Shown: one piece after another, positions 57,601-62,869 of the stretch | Layout of the letters: every line of letters starts with the position of its first letter | Position numbering within the stretch: position 1 is the stretch's first letter | Source: Hofstenia miamia | Taxonomy: Eukaryota; Xenacoelomorpha; Acoela | NCBI GenBank assembly: GCA_004352715.1 | Contig: SCFE01000001.1 | Location: forward strand, 4,395,237 to 4,459,236 | DNA: 64,000 nt | Direction of reading: 5' to 3' | The notes under the pieces: generated by a model | The model's database searches: none | Told to the model about the DNA's origin: nothing | What the model saw: only the letters and a program-made list of their open reading frames with translations | Made by a program: the position numbers and the translations under genes

Positions 57601-58798
57601 GTTTGTGTATTTGTAAAATGTTTAAAATTCTTTAGAAAACATTAAAACCAGATAGCAAAATGCATGTTTTATACCATGATTTTTTCTCAACCTTAAATCA
57701 GGAATTGTTTATATTTTTATGGTTTCTTAAAAAAGCTTAAGTGCTTATGACATCGCGCTTGCTCTGGTCCCATTGAGATGCGACATTGCGAAGTTTCCGC
57801 TGCAATTTTGGGCTTTGCTACACAATTAGAAACGTGTTGACCCTTCAAATCTTCTACACTGTCGCCTTTATAGGTTCTTCGGATCATTGTTTGACAGTCT
57901 TGGTGACAAAAGTGATCTTGATATTTGCAAGAACTTCCTCTAATCGTGTGTTGGGTTGAAATTTGATTAATCTCTAAAAATGAATTCGACTCTTCAATCT
58001 AAAGTGCACTACTTACAATCTTTGACAAACGATAATTGAATCTTAAAAGGAAATGTTATTGAGGCCTTACAAGAAATTTATGATGTTAAACTGCTTTTAC
58101 ATAGAATTCATCTTGTATGTACAGCGACCTCGTTATTAGAAGAAATATCGCAATAAAGTTCAAGAGTTTTTTTATTATTCTTTCACCTAATCACTTAAGT
58201 CTTTCTCATCTGCTGCTTAGTCTTTAGAAGCTTAATCCTTTCTGTAATGATCAGCCCAATCTGATATATATATTAAATTTCGTCACTATGTTACACTGTA
58301 ATTTATTGGCAATGGTTTTTACAAATATTTTCAAGTGTTGCTCTCAACGACTCGTTCACGAAGGGCAACGTTTTTCATAGGAATACACACGTTCTTAATG
58401 ATATCACATTCACAAAAGATCTCCAGTCAATTTGACACCATTGTAACTTTTCTTCTAATATACAGTTTCATTAACCCTGTGAAGTGCTCTTGTTTTGTGG
58501 TATTTCGATATATTGAATAGCATCACTTACGTACGCCACTTCATTCCTGCGGGGCATTATTAGTTATTGTATTTGCTGCGTATTATATCAATGAGCATTG
58601 GAAAAATCATAAATAACATTGCTTTTTAAATTCGTGCATTTTTTTAGTTTTGTACCTCGATCCAGTTCATCTCCAGTCCCTAATCGTCGGACTCAAGGAG
58701 ACTCGCTCACATCTGTTGAAAGCTGTTATGATGCATTGCCTCCTTCAATTCCATTATTGCCAAAGAAACCTCGTCCTCTGCCCTCAAGTTCGAAATAG
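26800..58798 (+). CDS. CEP152: CEP152/Asterless-like centriole assembly protein, whole gene (26 coding exons reconstructed)
   Basis: Family role: CEP152/Asterless is a centrosomal coiled-coil scaffold that recruits PLK4 to the mother centriole and starts centriole duplication. Seen here: an acidic N-terminus (residues about 25-70, with ADLLDDSSSIDDDLSD) resembling the PLK4-binding segment; a Ser/Pro-rich linker (about 90-285); then coiled coil. Diagnostic blocks are LKVLYQARGRKINELNE (exon 8), LADLCSSDTLSRARDQHDAV (exon 10) and EIINRLQEALERSQKQCRQL (exon 11). Exon 12 ends its helix with ELRDQIQQYE. Exons 13-21 form a repeated module, and exons 22-24 form another helical region, followed by a Ser/Pro-rich tail ending at TAG 58796-58798. 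All splice phases agree except across the join at 54594. Length is about 1,200 residues, against about 1,700 in human and about 990 in fly. Duplicate exon copies at 40941-44330 are excluded. Introns host several transposons. Confidence 0.85.
28095..28195 (+). CDS. CEP152: CEP152-like exon 2
   Basis: 101 nt, starts phase 0, ends phase 2 at CG|GTAATA. Reads IHELWSKQLSPADLLDDSSS and then a DDDLSDEPE acidic stretch, parallel to the 'LLxDLPxDxLDDDLSSPE' region of vertebrate CEP152. Confidence 0.85.
28241..28298 (+). CDS. CEP152: CEP152-like exon 3
   Basis: 58 nt after a 45-nt intron. Completes an Arg codon, reads PVDISGRLPMKIKLINGQE, ends phase 0 at GTAAGA. Confidence 0.8.
28724..28769 (+). CDS. 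CEP152: CEP152-like exon 4
   Basis: 46 nt, reads FHTSPEPYDLSNQDV plus one base, donor GTAAGT. Short, but acceptor, donor and phases fit both neighbours. Confidence 0.65.
28960..29450 (-). other. GC-richer block inside intron 4, unrecognised
   Basis: About 490 bp clearly richer in G+C than the surrounding intron. The minus strand is open for 102 codons (29395-29087) with balanced composition, including VIQIANYLWSMR at the end. I see no known domain, terminal repeats or target duplication. It may be an unclassified transposon piece or recently inserted foreign DNA. Confidence 0.35.
29516..29635 (+). CDS. CEP152: CEP152-like exon 5
   Basis: 120 nt, phase 1 to phase 1. Reads NVPARFDTDDLLKLEDELNS then VTAPVSYAAVQTPSPKRSA, donor G|GTACCT. 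Ser/Pro-rich linker begins here. Confidence 0.8.
30669..30970. repeat. (TA)n microsatellite with a 233-nt gap, intron 5
   Basis: TA tracts flank N bases at 30699-30931. Confidence 0.95.
32000..32037. repeat. (TA)n microsatellite adjoining PLE end, intron 5
   Basis: Directly precedes the same PLE terminal sequence seen after the TA tract at 1047-1087. Confidence 0.95.
32038..32698 (-). mobile_element. PLE 3' terminal fragment with a 454-nt gap, intron 5
   Basis: The terminal sequence after the TA tract and the block 32530-32690 match 1088-1380 closely. N bases at 32064-32517 separate them. The fragment lies in minus orientation, immediately before a plus-strand PLE body, repeating the inverted layout seen at 1.1-1.7 kb. 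Confidence 0.7.
32720..33550 (+). pseudogene. Penelope-like element reverse-transcriptase remnant, intron 5
   Basis: The plus strand reads the fingers/palm of a PLE RT: FVLTLTNIPLKKTFDHIIKL, then after a stop HETLRKLLNMYCLNTPFLFN, IEGMAMGSALNPTMAGFLMD, and the catalytic YVDD at 33044-33055 followed by VFAIFKG. Then come LNFLDV and, one frame over, KAFLNRAKLTSSNYKDL and GNNGYPHKLIKKLF, the RT-to-endonuclease linker. At least one stop (near 32840) and a stop plus frameshift near 33210 show it is inactive. The endonuclease is missing. The 3' end (33470-33520) carries the hammerhead-like motif and then a TA tract. The catalytic Asp pair is intact. Confidence 0.85.
33524..33547. repeat. (TA)n tract after PLE 3' end
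   Basis: TA repeat directly after the PLE terminal sequence. Confidence 0.9.
34086..35085. other. Assembly gap of exactly 1000 N, intron 5
   Basis: A round-number gap suggests an arbitrary scaffold gap size. Exons 5 and 6 join in phase 1 across it, but an extra exon of suitable length cannot be excluded. Confidence 0.99.
35587..35821 (+). CDS. CEP152: CEP152-like exon 6
   Basis: 235 nt, phase 1 to phase 2. Ser/Pro-rich start (SPHLSHRPAPQPSVHPLKP), then acidic sequence ending VIMFNDIEK, donor GTATGT. Likely disordered. Confidence 0.8.
36633..36808 (+). CDS. CEP152: CEP152-like exon 7
   Basis: 176 nt, phase 2 to phase 1. Reads IHSSGFNGTQAAPVTQISED then a Ser/Thr/Pro-rich stretch ending NPKVNASSDM. 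The donor G|GTCTAT is weak, but its phase is exactly what exon 8 needs. A partial second copy starts right after a gap at 40941. Confidence 0.75.
37134..37544 (-). pseudogene. C-terminal Tc1-like transposase remnant in the 735-bp element
   Basis: The minus strand is open for 136 codons. FIQQQNAPHKANEVSRFF corresponds to the second-Asp block of Tc1 DDE transposases (Q-Q-D-N-A-P-x-H), here with Asp replaced by Gln. DWPPFSPDMNCIENVWGKLK carries the third acidic residue block (S-P-D-x-N-x-I-E-N-x-W). The N-terminal DNA-binding domain and first Asp are absent because the element is internally deleted. The lost second Asp confirms that no active enzyme is made. Confidence 0.9.
37568..37701. repeat. 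Two 67-bp tandem units inside the 735-bp element
   Basis: Units 37568-37634 and 37635-37701 begin CATGATCAACTAGTCAATTT and differ at a few positions. They lie just inside the right inverted repeat. Confidence 0.9.
38110..38265 (+). CDS. CEP152: CEP152-like exon 8
   Basis: 156 nt, phase 1 to phase 1. Reads LEQLKVLYQARGRKINELNE, then heptad-like sequence ending LLKHELSIS. This parallels the start of the CEP152 coiled coil ('LxVLxxAKxRQLENLxExL...IRxLxHQL'). Sister copy at 41629-41784. Confidence 0.9.
38444..38583 (+). CDS. CEP152: CEP152-like exon 9
   Basis: 140 nt, phase 1 to phase 0. Coiled coil with RLEQSRHLVSTLKNELDSRD. Donor GTTAGT. Sister copy at 41971-42110. Confidence 0.9.
39543..39743 (+). 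CDS. CEP152: CEP152-like exon 10 (copy A)
   Basis: 201 nt, phase 0 to phase 0. LADLCSSDTLSRARDQHDAV closely matches the vertebrate CEP152 block 'LVDLHxSESLxRAREQHESIV', the best family evidence in the gene. Further copies are at 43070-43270 and 44130-44330. Only the last is on the same contig as exon 11. Confidence 0.95.
39941..40940. other. Assembly gap of exactly 1000 N between copies A and B
   Basis: Copy A ends and copy B begins at the gap edges, in the manner of two haplotype contigs placed in series. Confidence 0.99.
40941..43467 (+). repeat. Haplotype-like copy B of exons 7(part)-10
   Basis: Corresponds to 36730-39940 without the transposon and with a small extra segment near 41399-41440. 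Contains exon 7 remainder (40941-41019), exon 8 (41629-41784), exon 9 (41971-42110) and exon 10 (43070-43270), all intact. Spliced after copy A, exon 10 (ends phase 0) could not continue into exon 7 or 8 (start phases 2 and 1) in frame. It is therefore not counted in the gene model. Confidence 0.85.
44055..45115. mobile_element. hAT-type insertion (ends present, interior replaced by assembly join)
   Basis: The left end CAGTGTTGG (44055) and right end CCAACACTG (45107-45115) are inverted. Both are flanked by the same 8-bp sequence GATTAGTC (44047-44054 and 45116-45123), the hallmark of hAT insertion. The right part (45047-45103) is packed with the palindrome GATTTAAATC. At 44083 a single n joins the left end to a contig restarting at exon 10, so the apparent interior (44084 to about 44880) is host sequence, not transposon. 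The true element length is unknown. Confidence 0.8.
44084..44880 (+). repeat. Third copy (C) of exon 10 and flank
   Basis: Matches 43024 to about 43821, including exon 10 at 44130-44330, then diverges into hAT right-end sequence that leads to exon 11. Relative to copy B, it lacks about 230 bp of flank plus the left part of the hAT element. It is either a deletion allele or a misjoin. Confidence 0.8.
45340..45487 (+). CDS. CEP152: CEP152-like exon 11
   Basis: 148 nt, phase 0 to phase 1. LFDELAHVRRNYDKQKVE, then EIINRLQEALERSQKQCRQL, which parallels CEP152 '[21 protein letters not shown]'. Donor G|GTATAA. Confidence 0.95.
45529..45700 (+). CDS. CEP152: CEP152-like exon 12
   Basis: 172 nt after a 41-nt intron, phase 1 to phase 2. 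SVTLQQALRSQQMSESIVEL then EIRELRDQIQQYE, parallel to 'LQxELTELKDEISLYE' in CEP152. Confidence 0.95.
46374..46499 (+). CDS. CEP152: CEP152-like exon 13 (module exon a1)
   Basis: 126 nt, phase 2 to phase 2. SLRSKLEQEFAKERETLTNQ resembles the 3' parts of exons 16 and 19 (FAKERE motif). First a-type exon of the repeated module; longer than its sisters at the 5' side. Confidence 0.9.
46767..46897 (+). CDS. CEP152: CEP152-like exon 14 (module exon b1)
   Basis: 131 nt, phase 2 to phase 1. EAAKESERAKNFYVSLSDEA defines the b-type exon. Exons 17 and 20 have the same length, phases and motif. Confidence 0.95.
46942..47045 (+). CDS. CEP152: CEP152-like exon 15 (module exon c1)
   Basis: 104 nt after a 44-nt intron, phase 1 to phase 0. 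FKADFLKSEEFSVIL is the c-type motif shared with exon 18. Confidence 0.9.
47276..47376 (+). CDS. CEP152: CEP152-like exon 16 (module exon a2)
   Basis: 101 nt, phase 0 to phase 2. KLLADFAKERESVVEKFEKE. Same length and phases as exon 19. Confidence 0.9.
47481..47611 (+). CDS. CEP152: CEP152-like exon 17 (module exon b2)
   Basis: 131 nt, phase 2 to phase 1. QLANESERAKNCYVSLSNET, second b-type exon. Confidence 0.95.
47790..48290 (+). pseudogene. Tc1-like transposase remnant, intron 17
   Basis: From 47893 the plus strand reads MNSSKYCQILEEFVPYA (family: 'M-N-x-x-K-Y-x-x-I-L-E'), then DSWILEQDRATPQKN, the second-Asp block in altered form. In other frames follow VMQWSLPSPDLVPTENLWQI (the S-P-D-L-x-P-x-E-N-L-W block with the third acidic residue) and a typical C-terminus (VSRRLSACHALHGKLVK). 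Two or more frameshifts separate these. It sits in the large intron between module exons b2 and c2. Confidence 0.75.
49010..49485. other. Single-n-bounded patch between overlapping contig ends, intron 17
   Basis: The 22-nt sequence starting GATTTTACCTAGCGAG occurs on both sides of the patch (49010-49031 and 49463-49484). Each copy abuts a single n (49032, 49462). Removing the patch makes the flanks continuous. The patch itself (49033-49461) consists of a copy of 50629-50871 followed by a divergent copy of the mariner fragment at 49557-49700. Confidence 0.75.
49557..49870 (-). pseudogene. mariner-type transposase C-terminal remnant, intron 17
   Basis: On the minus strand: FHHDNAPVYLCRLTRDN (second catalytic Asp block 'H-H-D-N-A-R/P'), then HPAYSPDLATNDYHVFNKF, matching the mariner block 'H-P-P-Y-S-P-D-L-A-P-x-D-Y-H-L-F', then RGFIFKRWMLSKR. 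Stops occur between the blocks. A second, divergent copy of part of this sequence is in the patch at 49276-49461. Confidence 0.8.
50629..50871 (+). repeat. About 243-bp repeat, also present at 49033-49275
   Basis: The two stretches appear identical. The copy at 49033 lies inside a suspect patch, so this one is probably the true location. Confidence 0.85.
50872..51335 (-). pseudogene. Probable Tc1-like transposase remnant, intron 17
   Basis: On the minus strand: STFQLVQNLTIWFVPKLC, then HSVVNVWGFFKTKVYKGG, comparable to the Tc1 stretch 'S-D-E-S-x-F...V-W-R...K-x-x-x-S-V-M-V-W-G-x-F'. It is continued in broken frames by KDTIFMKHSWPHDITS. Weak but ordered motif similarity; stops throughout. Confidence 0.45.
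51457..51548 (+). CDS. CEP152: CEP152-like exon 18 (module exon c2)
   Basis: 92 nt, phase 1 to phase 0. FKEEFLRSEEFQDILTEHA, second c-type exon, twelve nucleotides (four codons) shorter than c1. Follows a 3.8-kb intron filled with transposon remnants. Confidence 0.9.
52084..52184 (+). CDS. CEP152: CEP152-like exon 19 (module exon a3)
   Basis: 101 nt, phase 0 to phase 2. KVINLEKEFQVEKKEVTDRL, third a-type exon, donor AG|GTTTAA. Confidence 0.9.
52530..53000 (+). pseudogene. PLE linker/endonuclease remnant, intron 19
   Basis: Plus strand reads QIRIANEIFNILESNGYPLK, the same linker as the other PLE copies. It continues with VYLKLLYIENQVGNLKKKFE and, shifted in frame, EHMNGHLKSEILMHKHQ, the tail of the endonuclease. 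The GIY-YIG core between is badly damaged. It ends close to the TA tract with a gap at 53105-53260. Confidence 0.75.
53105..53260. repeat. (TA)n tract with a 135-nt gap
   Basis: TA repeat around N bases 53116-53250. It forms the left flank of a mariner insertion. Confidence 0.9.
53262..54145 (-). mobile_element. Internally deleted mariner element, intron 19
   Basis: Ends form inverted repeats of about 27 bp: CTTGGCAACAAAGTTTTGAC at 53262 against the complement of 54119-54145, with a few mismatches. Minus strand: MDFDRDDIRKLIYFF, then DDGKVDCSDEQRKVRPSID, DDQILQLLEEDKYVTTRTIG and VSHETIRRKLNGVG, the two helix-turn-helix domains of a mariner transposase, then NKWLPYRL. Directly after comes RWQRCIDADGNYFQHLTH, the far C-terminus. 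The whole catalytic DD(D/E) domain is missing, so this is a deletion derivative. Stops and a frameshift add later decay. Confidence 0.85.
54347..54477 (+). CDS. CEP152: CEP152-like exon 20 (module exon b3)
   Basis: 131 nt, phase 2 to phase 1. EAAKDSERAKNCYLSLSNEA, third b-type exon. Confidence 0.95.
54551..54593 (+). CDS. CEP152: CEP152-like exon 21 (module exon c3), truncated by assembly join
   Basis: Starts in phase 1 like c1 and c2 and reads DQFKKEKNKIKEEF, matching their first half. Then it is cut by a single n (54594) and a TA tract. The expected second half (S-E-E-F...) and donor are not in the window, and further modules could be lost here. Confidence 0.8.
54594..54634. repeat. Single-n join followed by (TA)n tract
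   Basis: One undetermined base and about 40 bp of TA interrupt coding sequence, which is better explained by a misjoin or collapsed gap than by a real insertion. Confidence 0.85.
55378..55456 (+). CDS. CEP152: CEP152-like exon 22
   Basis: 79 nt in the model (phase 0 to phase 1). ELKKSRDSEEFVNFQMVIID then VMKEMK. Donor GTAGTG at 55457 is preferred over GTGTGT at 55460 because it leaves a 42-nt intron like others. Both keep the frame. Confidence 0.75.
55499..55652 (+). CDS. CEP152: CEP152-like exon 23
   Basis: 154 nt, phase 1 to phase 2. Helical: EYIVEKQHEMVGTIRQQIRT, then ESYLQSLCQLLSEDLLPK, comparable to the C-terminal CEP152 helix with 'YYLxCLQQILxD'. Confidence 0.9.
55983..56361 (+). CDS. 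CEP152: CEP152-like exon 24
   Basis: 379 nt, phase 2 to phase 0. Helix end (VTSDIMNLVNTLSESFQGS), then a low-complexity Ser/Thr/Arg-rich tail, probably disordered and rich in possible phosphorylation sites. Donor CAG|GTAGCA. Confidence 0.9.
57357..57571 (+). CDS. CEP152: CEP152-like exon 25
   Basis: 215 nt, phase 0 to phase 2. Basic, Ser-rich (NNSFYPPSVRMYNLNRSKRD). No known domain. Donor AG|GTAAAT. Confidence 0.85.
58648..58798 (+). CDS. CEP152: CEP152-like exon 26, terminal
   Basis: 151 nt from phase 2 to the TAG stop. Ser/Pro-rich, ending PPSIPLLPKKPRPLPSSSK. I see no canonical AATAAA in the next 450 nt; ATTAAA variants occur at 59121 and 59156. Confidence 0.85.
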
Positions 58799-59601
58799 TT
58801 TAGATCTTTCAATTTGTATATACATCATTTTGTACATTGTGTATTTGTACATAAAACATCTATCTAAATCTTCATTAGTTTTTCCCAGCTTGAATTTCTA
58901 TAAATTTTGACTAGCTAAAGCTATTTAAGAGTATTGTTACCAATAAGCTTCTGAATGAATTACAGAATTTTTATTTTATATTACTTAATTTTTCATCTCT
59001 ACCAAAATGTCTCCATTAATATTCATAGTGTCTTCCTTCATTGTCTATCTATAACTGAATTGTTTTTAATTTTCATTTTTTCTTGGAATTTTTTATACAA
59101 AACATATTTTTGTTTACATGATTAAAATTTAATTAGTGTTGCTTATAGTAATGATATTAAATGTCTTTATTAAATGCTTGATAATAACACAAATATGATG
59201 CCCTAATTAAAAGTAGAATAACTATTCTTAATCATTAATCATATCTAATTGCAAGTCTTCTAGGTATTCAGAAATATCGGTAGAGAAATAAGGGTTTAAT
59301 AATTTCAAATAGGTGAACAAATGCCAACTGATTTCATATTAGGGAACTTATTGACTTTATGGTGACAGATCGCATAATAGTGAATCATGAGGAAGATTAC
59401 GAAAAATTTTAAAATCCGCTCTGCTAATTCATCAACATCAGCATTTCTGAAAAAAGGAGTCATATAGTACTTCTTTTACGAACTTTTCTACATTACAAGT
59501 GTTTTATGATGAAGGCAGAGTAAGTAGTTTAGTTATAATGATAGAGATTACTAAATCGTCATAGAAACTCAATATCTAACTGTTAAATTTGACTGATTTG
59601 C

Positions 59602-60480
59602 CAGTACAGGCACCTAGCCAGGATTTTTAGGGGGGGAAGCCGAGGGATTTACTTATTAATTCGAATGTGTAATTTAACATATTTTTTAATCGCTGTCGAT
59701 AAATACCCTAGTCTCTGTTTAAGTTCAATAATAAGATGAAAAAATTTAATTTTAGAGATAAAGCAATCAGGTTAAAAGTTAGCGAAGAATAATTCTTGTT
59801 TTTCATATCACAAATCTATCAATGATGTTCTTGATGTTGATATTAGACTCCGAAGCATATAAAAAAATTAGCGCTAAGCCATTTAATTGATCTTCCTTCT
59901 TACGGTTCTGTAGAAAGGTATTAGCTGTTGACATAGGAATCAAAACTGCAATAATTAGATCATATATGACATGATACACATTTCTATCACATTGATGCAA
60001 AGTATCCAACAGTCATGTAGGTGACTTTGACATCTTTTGCCCACTTAAGACGCGACTGTTCGCGTTAAAAATTGCTTTTATATAAATTGTACACTCCTGA
60101 AATTCTTGGTTGTTAGCAATAAGGGCAGTTTTGTGGTACTCGCATAATGTTCCTTCAGCAGAATCTTGTTGTGAGCAAGTTGGAATTAAAACATTTAGAA
60201 AGCTTTACAGCCTTACATTTTCTGAGAAATGCAAATTGTTTTGTGGAGGAATAGCAATAAAACATTAACTCTAAAATAATGTTCACGGTTCGTTATTTGT
60301 GGATTAGAGCGATGCATTTGCTTTCCGACATTGAAATGTTAATACAGTATCTTTAATCCATTTATATATTTTATTGAAAGTTTGTTCAGCATCCGAACGG
60401 GAGGTTTCTAATGCCTCGATTATCAAATTATTATATTTCTTCGGTGCATTTGCACCGCCTTTCTGTACGCCTATGCATTT
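59602..60480 (-). pseudogene. hAT-superfamily transposase C-terminal remnant
   Basis: Minus strand, 60009-59803: a frame reading VLIPMSTANTFLQNRKKEDQ, then LNGLALIFLYASESN and IKNIIDRF. This fits the hAT dimerisation domain ('P-x-S-x-x-x-E-R-S-F-S...R-L-N-x-L-A-L-L...I-I-D-x-F'). Upstream, 60450-60345, YNNLIIEALETSRSDAEQTF fits the helical part before it. At 59602 the sequence CAGTACAGG...TAGCCAGGATTTTT followed by a G run resembles a hAT terminus. No matching right end or 8-bp duplication was found. Several stops make it inactive. Confidence 0.65.
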
Positions 60481-61189
60481 ACAGCATATATCAAAAAAAA
60501 TTTAGGCAAGGGTGAGCCACGACTCTCCCCTTAAATAGGTCCTTGGACAGTACCATCTTTTACTGTTCCACGTGCATTGTTACTTCAGAAATGGGCAACT
60601 CATGGACTGACTCAAATTGTAAAACTTCTTTGAGTCCTCCCATTTGTCATCAGTTTATACGTTGTTTATGGTATTTTAAAGTAATCTAACATCCACGACT
60701 TTACCTGACTTCTAATTTAAAGTTCTATGTTTTTGTTTTAAATCCGTCTGTTTCACACCATCAAAATATCAGCATGATACCACAATTCGATTCGTTTTCT
60801 AAAACATGCCATATAAACTAAAGTATCGCGTAATTTAGATCGAGGCAATTCTCTTTAGTGATTTTGAAAATGCATTGCTTTTACGTATGAGTTGTATTGC
60901 GCTCAGATCAAATCAAATCGTTTTAAGGAGAATGCCATAACAAGACGACTATTAATATTTCAAATGCAGGACTTTTTATGCTCATTTAGTCCTCTTTAAA
61001 TTTAAAATATTCCTTTTACAATTTCTTATTAGGACAAACTGCCTAAAGGTATAACATTATTACAGTTTCAGAAATTGATTGGTAGTAACGCAATTAATGA
61101 TGTGCAATCAGCTCCTTCGTACTTTGTTCTTTTCAATTGCATACATTGGTTTGATCACAAAGTATTCTACATTGATAGTAATTCATATT
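60481..61189. other. AT-rich DNA without a recognised gene
   Basis: Nothing supported on either strand. Confidence 0.55.
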
Positions 61190-61195
61190 AAAGAT

Positions 61196-61318
61196 GCCCG
61201 TAAATATAGTGCTGGTGGATGCCGTTCTTGATATTTTTATAAAGAGGAGCAAAGGATTTCTATATACCGATTTCCAAAGGATTCCAATGAAAGACCTTCA
61301 TGGCTAAAATTGGCATAG
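61196..61318 (+). pseudogene. Decayed THAP-type zinc-finger segment
   Basis: One frame reads ARKYSAGGCRS, a stop, then YFYKEEQRISIYRFPKDSNE and RPSWLKLA. This follows the THAP pattern 'C-x4-C-x3-Y...F-x-F-P-x-D-x-x-x-R-x-x-W-L'. The first Cys appears as Tyr and a stop interrupts it, so it is a relic of a THAP transposon or gene. It is unconnected to the P-like element at 6.5-8.4 kb. Confidence 0.5.
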
Positions 61319-61691
61319 GCCTAATGCTATACAAACAAAGAGTGCGTGGTGGTCATGAAGTACCAATCGAACCACCTTCGTTATTTCCTAACATTGCTAC
61401 ATCTATCATACCCACACCATCGCCATCAGCTACATTCACTCATCGATATGAAAGAGCTGATTCAAACGCTTTAACAACTTATTACAATATATTTGCAATA
61501 TTATAATTTAAAATATTTGAATTAAATGCAAGAAATGAAGCACAAATTTATAAATTTGAAATAGTCAGGGTGGCCTCCGCTAAATACTAAGTGTTTTGCC
61601 TTGTCTTTTAAACGCCTTGGATAAAATGTTCAAGTAAATTTTACAATATATCAAAAATATAATTTTTCAGGATAGAAACATTAAGTTTGTA

Positions 61692-62860
61692 CAGTACTGG
61701 CCAAAAGTTTGGGAACACTTTCTAAATTTAGAATTTTTTGTATTTTACACTAAAAAACGCAATGTAGAAACAATATAATAACAGAATGTAGAAACAATAT
61801 GATAACAACGTGTAGAATGTAAATAGTTAATTCAGGAAAACGCACTAATATTTTGTATGTCCGCAATTATTTGCCAAACATGCAGCAATGTGATTTGACA
61901 TTGACTCGACCAGCTTTCTACAATAATCATAAGTAATCTCGATGCACTATACCACTTTAATTTGCTCCTTCAGATCGTCGAATGATATGCATTGGCGCTT
62001 TTTCAGACAGTTTTTGATGTGAAGTCTGGGGAGTTTCCCCGGCCAGTTCTCAATCAGCTGAAAGTCTAGTGATGCAATCCACTGGTTCACAACTTTGGCG
62101 CTGTGGCAAGGAGCACCATCTTGTTGTAGTACACATGTTCCGCAAAGCTGCATAAACATGGGAATTTTCTCCTGAATTATTTTGAGGTAGGCCTTGGCTG
62201 TGATTGTCTCGTTGTGAGGAACGAAATGCAGACCAGCACGCCCATTCTCAGTTATAGCACCCCAAATCATCACAAAGGGTGCTGAGTGGACAGCTTGTTG
62301 CGTGTAACGTGTGTTGAATCTTTGGCATCTTGGTTGTCGAGCGTGTGGCCGATATTATGTAACTTGGATTCGTCACTAAACATTACTTGATGCCACATCT
62401 CAGGGGTGTAGTGTTGGTATTGCCTGCAGAAGTGCAAACGGTTTCAAGTCTTCTTTGAAGACAATCGGGGTTTGGCTTCCGGTTTGCACGATGGAAGGTC
62501 AAATGTAGTATTCAATCGATGCCTAATGGTGCGTGTTGATACATTCTGCACTACCGCACCTAGATTTGCATTGACTTCAAAAGATGAAGAGAATGGTTTA
62601 ATGACGACGTAACGGTGAATGATACGGTCAGTCACTTTTAGTTTTCCAGATCGCTGATAGCGACTAACACTTCTGGATACTAGTAGTATAAAACCGAGTC
62701 CATTTCTTGGATATTTTTTACCTTTGACACTGGCGGGCATGTCTGTGATGTAATTGTGTACTTTGGCCGTCTGTGTATCTCTGACGTAATTGGAATGTTT
62801 TGTTGGCATTGTTTGCAGTCTATTGTTTAAATGTAACCAATTTATCAATACACAAAGCAA
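61692..62860 (-). pseudogene. Tc1-like transposon with decayed transposase
   Basis: One end is recognisable at 61692 (CAGTACTGGCCAAAAGTTTG), the TIR type common to Tc1 elements, directly after a TA. Minus strand: N-terminal helix-turn-helix region (62815-62444) with VSTRTIRHRL and a KPRLS hinge. Then, frame-shifted, the first-Asp block (SDESKLHNIGHT, near 62380), FVMIWGAITENGRAGLHFVP and VLQQDGAPCHSAKVVNQWIA with the second Asp. The third block is corrupted (ENWPGKLPRLHIKNCLKKRQ in place of W-P-G-x-S-P-D-L-N-P-I-E-N). No matching right inverted repeat is visible before 64000, so it is truncated or diverged there. Confidence 0.85.
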
Positions 62861-62869
62861 TGTTCAAAA

